DNA of 36,494 bases from positions 1 to 36,494 of the forward strand of contig SVQE01000025.1 of the NCBI GenBank assembly GCA_015065505.1, given 5' to 3'. This stretch comes from Oscillospiraceae bacterium (GTDB lineage Bacteria; Bacillota; Clostridia; Oscillospirales; Acutalibacteraceae). Positions within the stretch are counted from its first letter, which is position 1. The number at the start of each line of letters is the position of its first letter. The notes below the pieces were generated by a model, which saw only the letters and a program-made list of their open reading frames with translations, did not search any database and was not told the origin of the DNA. Position numbers and translations under genes: made by a program. Below are positions 34,401 through 36,494 of this stretch, in pieces.

Positions 34401-34940
34401 AACTTCGTGAGAAGTACGGAAACCGTCGAAGAAGTGAAGGAACGGAACACGGCTCTTAAGTGTTGAAAGATGAGCCACTGCACCGAGGTCCATAACCTCC
34501 TGTACGTTTGCTGAGCAAAGCATTGCGTAACCTGTCTGACGGCAAGCCATAACGTCTGAGTGGTCGCCGAAAATGTTAAGAGCGTGTGTAGATACGCAAC
34601 GTGCAGAAACGTGGATTACGCTTGGGATAAGCTCACCGGCAATCTTGTACATATTAGGAATCATAAGTAAAAGACCCTGTGAAGCTGTGTATGTGGTTGT
34701 GAGTGCACCTGCTGAAAGTGAGCCGTGAACAGCACCTGCTGCACCTGCTTCAGATTCAAGCTCGGCAACCTTAACGGTCTGGCCGAAAAGGTTCTTCACT
34801 CCCTTAGCAGCCATGGCATCAGTTTCTTCTGCCATTGGTGATGAAGGAGTGATTGGGTAGATAGCAGCAACTTCGGTGAAAGCATAGCTTACATGAGCCG
34901 CAGCACTGTTACCGTCCATGGTTTTTTTTGTTCTTGCCAT
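31410..34940 (-). CDS. nifJ: Pyruvate:ferredoxin (flavodoxin) oxidoreductase
   Basis: Full-length fused enzyme; [51 protein letters not shown] and [16 protein letters not shown] 4Fe-4S motifs, [20 protein letters not shown] TPP region; start moved to [11 protein letters not shown] (GGGAGG RBS). Confidence 0.96.
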   Translation of the reverse strand: [1176 protein letters not shown]

Positions 34941-34985
34941 TGGATTTTCCTCCCGAATCATATTAATTATTTTTTTGCACTGTAC

Positions 34986-35014
34986 ATTATAACACTATAT
35001 GCGTGCAAATTCAA
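34986..35014 (-). promoter_or_regulatory. Sigma-A-type promoter for pyruvate:ferredoxin oxidoreductase
   Basis: Minus strand TTGAAT (35009-35014), 17 bp spacer, TATAAT (34986-34991). Confidence 0.7.
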
Positions 35015-35064
35015 CTATTATTTTTTATATAAATATATTATAAGTGTTAGTAAATACACATAAT

Positions 35065-35372
35065 AAGCCTCCCGAATCAAAAGGCGAGGTGCGATAACGA
35101 AGGTTAGTCCAAAAATCGCATCTTTTCCGCCATAACTACATTAAAATGTCCATTAGGGCATCAGCCCAAACGGATATTTGTGCTTTGTTCTGACAAAAAA
35201 TCTGCTGATTTTAGGATGCAAAGCAGTTTTGACAAAGTAATTTTAGTTCATAAATGTATTACAAAATTCCCTGCATACTAGCGTATGCAGGGAATTTTTA
35301 ATGCTTTTAGGGACAAAAGGACAAAGTCAAAACCTATCCTTCGTTACCGCACCTCGCCTAAACGGGAGGCTT
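35065..35372. mobile_element. MITE-like element (~308 bp) with ~40-bp terminal inverted repeats
   Basis: Left AAGCCTCCCGAATCAAAAGGCGAGGTGCGATAACGAAGGTTAG; right end reverse complement AAGCCTCCCGTTTAGGCGAGGTGCGGTAACGAAGGATAG; no transposase ORF. Confidence 0.8.
35263..35300. terminator. Terminator-like hairpin inside the MITE-like element
   Basis: AAAATTCCCTGCATAC tagc GTATGCAGGGAATTTTTA. Confidence 0.65.
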
Positions 35373-35377
35373 TGTTG

Positions 35378-36494
35378 TTATATTCTTGCTACGCCGTCTT
35401 TACGGGCTGCCTCGGCAACAGCCGCTGCAACCGTATCTTTGATGCGTTCATCAAATGCGTGAGGAAGAATGTAGTCGGGGTTGAGTTCGTCATCGCTTAC
35501 AAGTGATGCGATAGCGTAAGCCGCTGCAATCTTCATACCCTCTGTAATATCGCTTGCACGAACGTCAAGCGTACCACGGAAAATACCCGGGAACGCAAGC
35601 ACGTTGTTAATCTGATTCGGGAAGTCCGAACGGCCTGTGCCGACAATACTTGCACCTGCCTCTTTAGCGAGGTCGGGCATAATTTCGGGCGTCGGGTTAG
35701 CCATAGGAAGTACAATCGGGTTGGGGTTCATCGAACGAACCATATCCTGCGATACGATGCCGGGTGCGGATACGCCGATGAAGATGTCAGTACCCTTCAT
35801 AGCCTCTGCAAGACCGCCCTTGACCATACCTCTGTTTGTAACCTTTGCGATTTCCTCTTTGAACGGGTTGAGGTTGTCTCTGCCCTCGTAGATAGCACCT
35901 GTTCTGTCGCAGAGGATAACGTCCTTAAGTCCAAGTGACATAAGAAGTTTTGCAATAGCCACGCCTGCGGCACCGGAGCCGTTGATAACAGCCTTGCAGT
36001 CGCCAAGCTGTCTGTTTGTAAGTTTCATAGCGTTGATAAGTGCTGCCGAAACAACAACTGCTGTGCCGTGCTGGTCGTCGTGGAAAATCGGAATGTCGCA
36101 ACGCTCCTTGAGTTTCTTTTCGATTTCAAAGCAACGTGGAGCAGCGATATCCTCGAGGTTGATACCGCCGAACGAACCTGAGATGTTGTAAACAGTTTCT
36201 ACAATCTCGTCAACGTTCTTGGTTCTGACACAGAGCGGAAATGCGTCAACATCGCCGAACTCTTTAAAGAGAACGCACTTACCCTCCATAACAGGCATAC
36301 CTGCCTCGGGTCCGATGTCGCCGAGACCGAGTACGGCTGTACCGTCAGTTACAACGGCAACCATATTCCAGCGGCGTGTGAGTTCCCAGCTTTTTTTGTA
36401 ATCCTCCTGGATTGCGAGACAAGGCTCTGCAACGCCCGGAGTATAAGCGAGTGAAAGTGCGTCTTTGTTGTCAACCTTTGCACGGGCAACAACT
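35378..36494 (-). CDS. NAD(P)-dependent malic enzyme, partial (N-terminus beyond window end)
   Basis: Reading frame continues past the track start to the window end: VVARAKVDNKDALSLAYTPGVAEPCLAIQEDYKKSWELTRRWNMVAVVTDGTAVLGLGDIGPEAGMPVMEGK; IFHDDQHGTAVV. Confidence 0.95.
   Translation of the reverse strand, partial: VVARAKVDNKDALSLAYTPGVAEPCLAIQEDYKKSWELTRRWNMVAVVTDGTAVLGLGDIGPEAGMPVMEGKCVLFKEFGDVDAFPLCVRTKNVDEIVETVYNISGSFGGINLEDIAAPRCFEIEKKLKERCDIPIFHDDQHGTAVVVSAALINAMKLTNRQLGDCKAVINGSGAAGVAIAKLLMSLGLKDVILCDRTGAIYEGRDNLNPFKEEIAKVTNRGMVKGGLAEAMKGTDIFIGVSAPGIVSQDMVRSMNPNPIVLPMANPTPEIMPDLAKEAGASIVGTGRSDFPNQINNVLAFPGIFRGTLDVRASDITEGMKIAAAYAIASLVSDDELNPDYILPHAFDERIKDTVAAAVAEAARKDGVARI

Overview
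The window looks like a chromosomal segment of an anaerobic, probably gut-type, Firmicute (Clostridia). This placement is inferred from gene content and was not searched. In order it contains: the 5' part of a large secreted protein (minus strand, running off position 1); a zinc/manganese-type ABC uptake operon with two uncharacterised accessory proteins; a GH28 polygalacturonase-like gene; an amidohydrolase plus two MDR dehydrogenases; a three-gene signalling operon (7TM protein with a degenerate kinase core, histidine kinase, LuxR-type response regulator); two adjacent secreted multidomain proteins, one with about 60 Cys in its first ~300 mature residues; a translationally coupled MFS-like transporter and LRR/FN3 membrane protein that carries a rubredoxin-like insertion; an Sfp-type phosphopantetheinyl transferase; an FMN reductase-like protein; a small zinc-ribbon membrane protein; pyruvate:ferredoxin oxidoreductase; and a partial malic enzyme. 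The intergenic regions hold many repeats: three inverted-repeat (MITE-like or structured RNA-like) elements, a GAATTG palindrome cluster, a hairpin element, and several unrelated microrepeats that all have a 7-bp period. No tRNA, rRNA, CRISPR array or complete transposase was seen. The best candidates for something undescribed are the Cys-array surface protein with its signalling operon, the rubredoxin-like/LRR/transporter pair, the 30597-30847 structured element, and the heptamer microrepeats.
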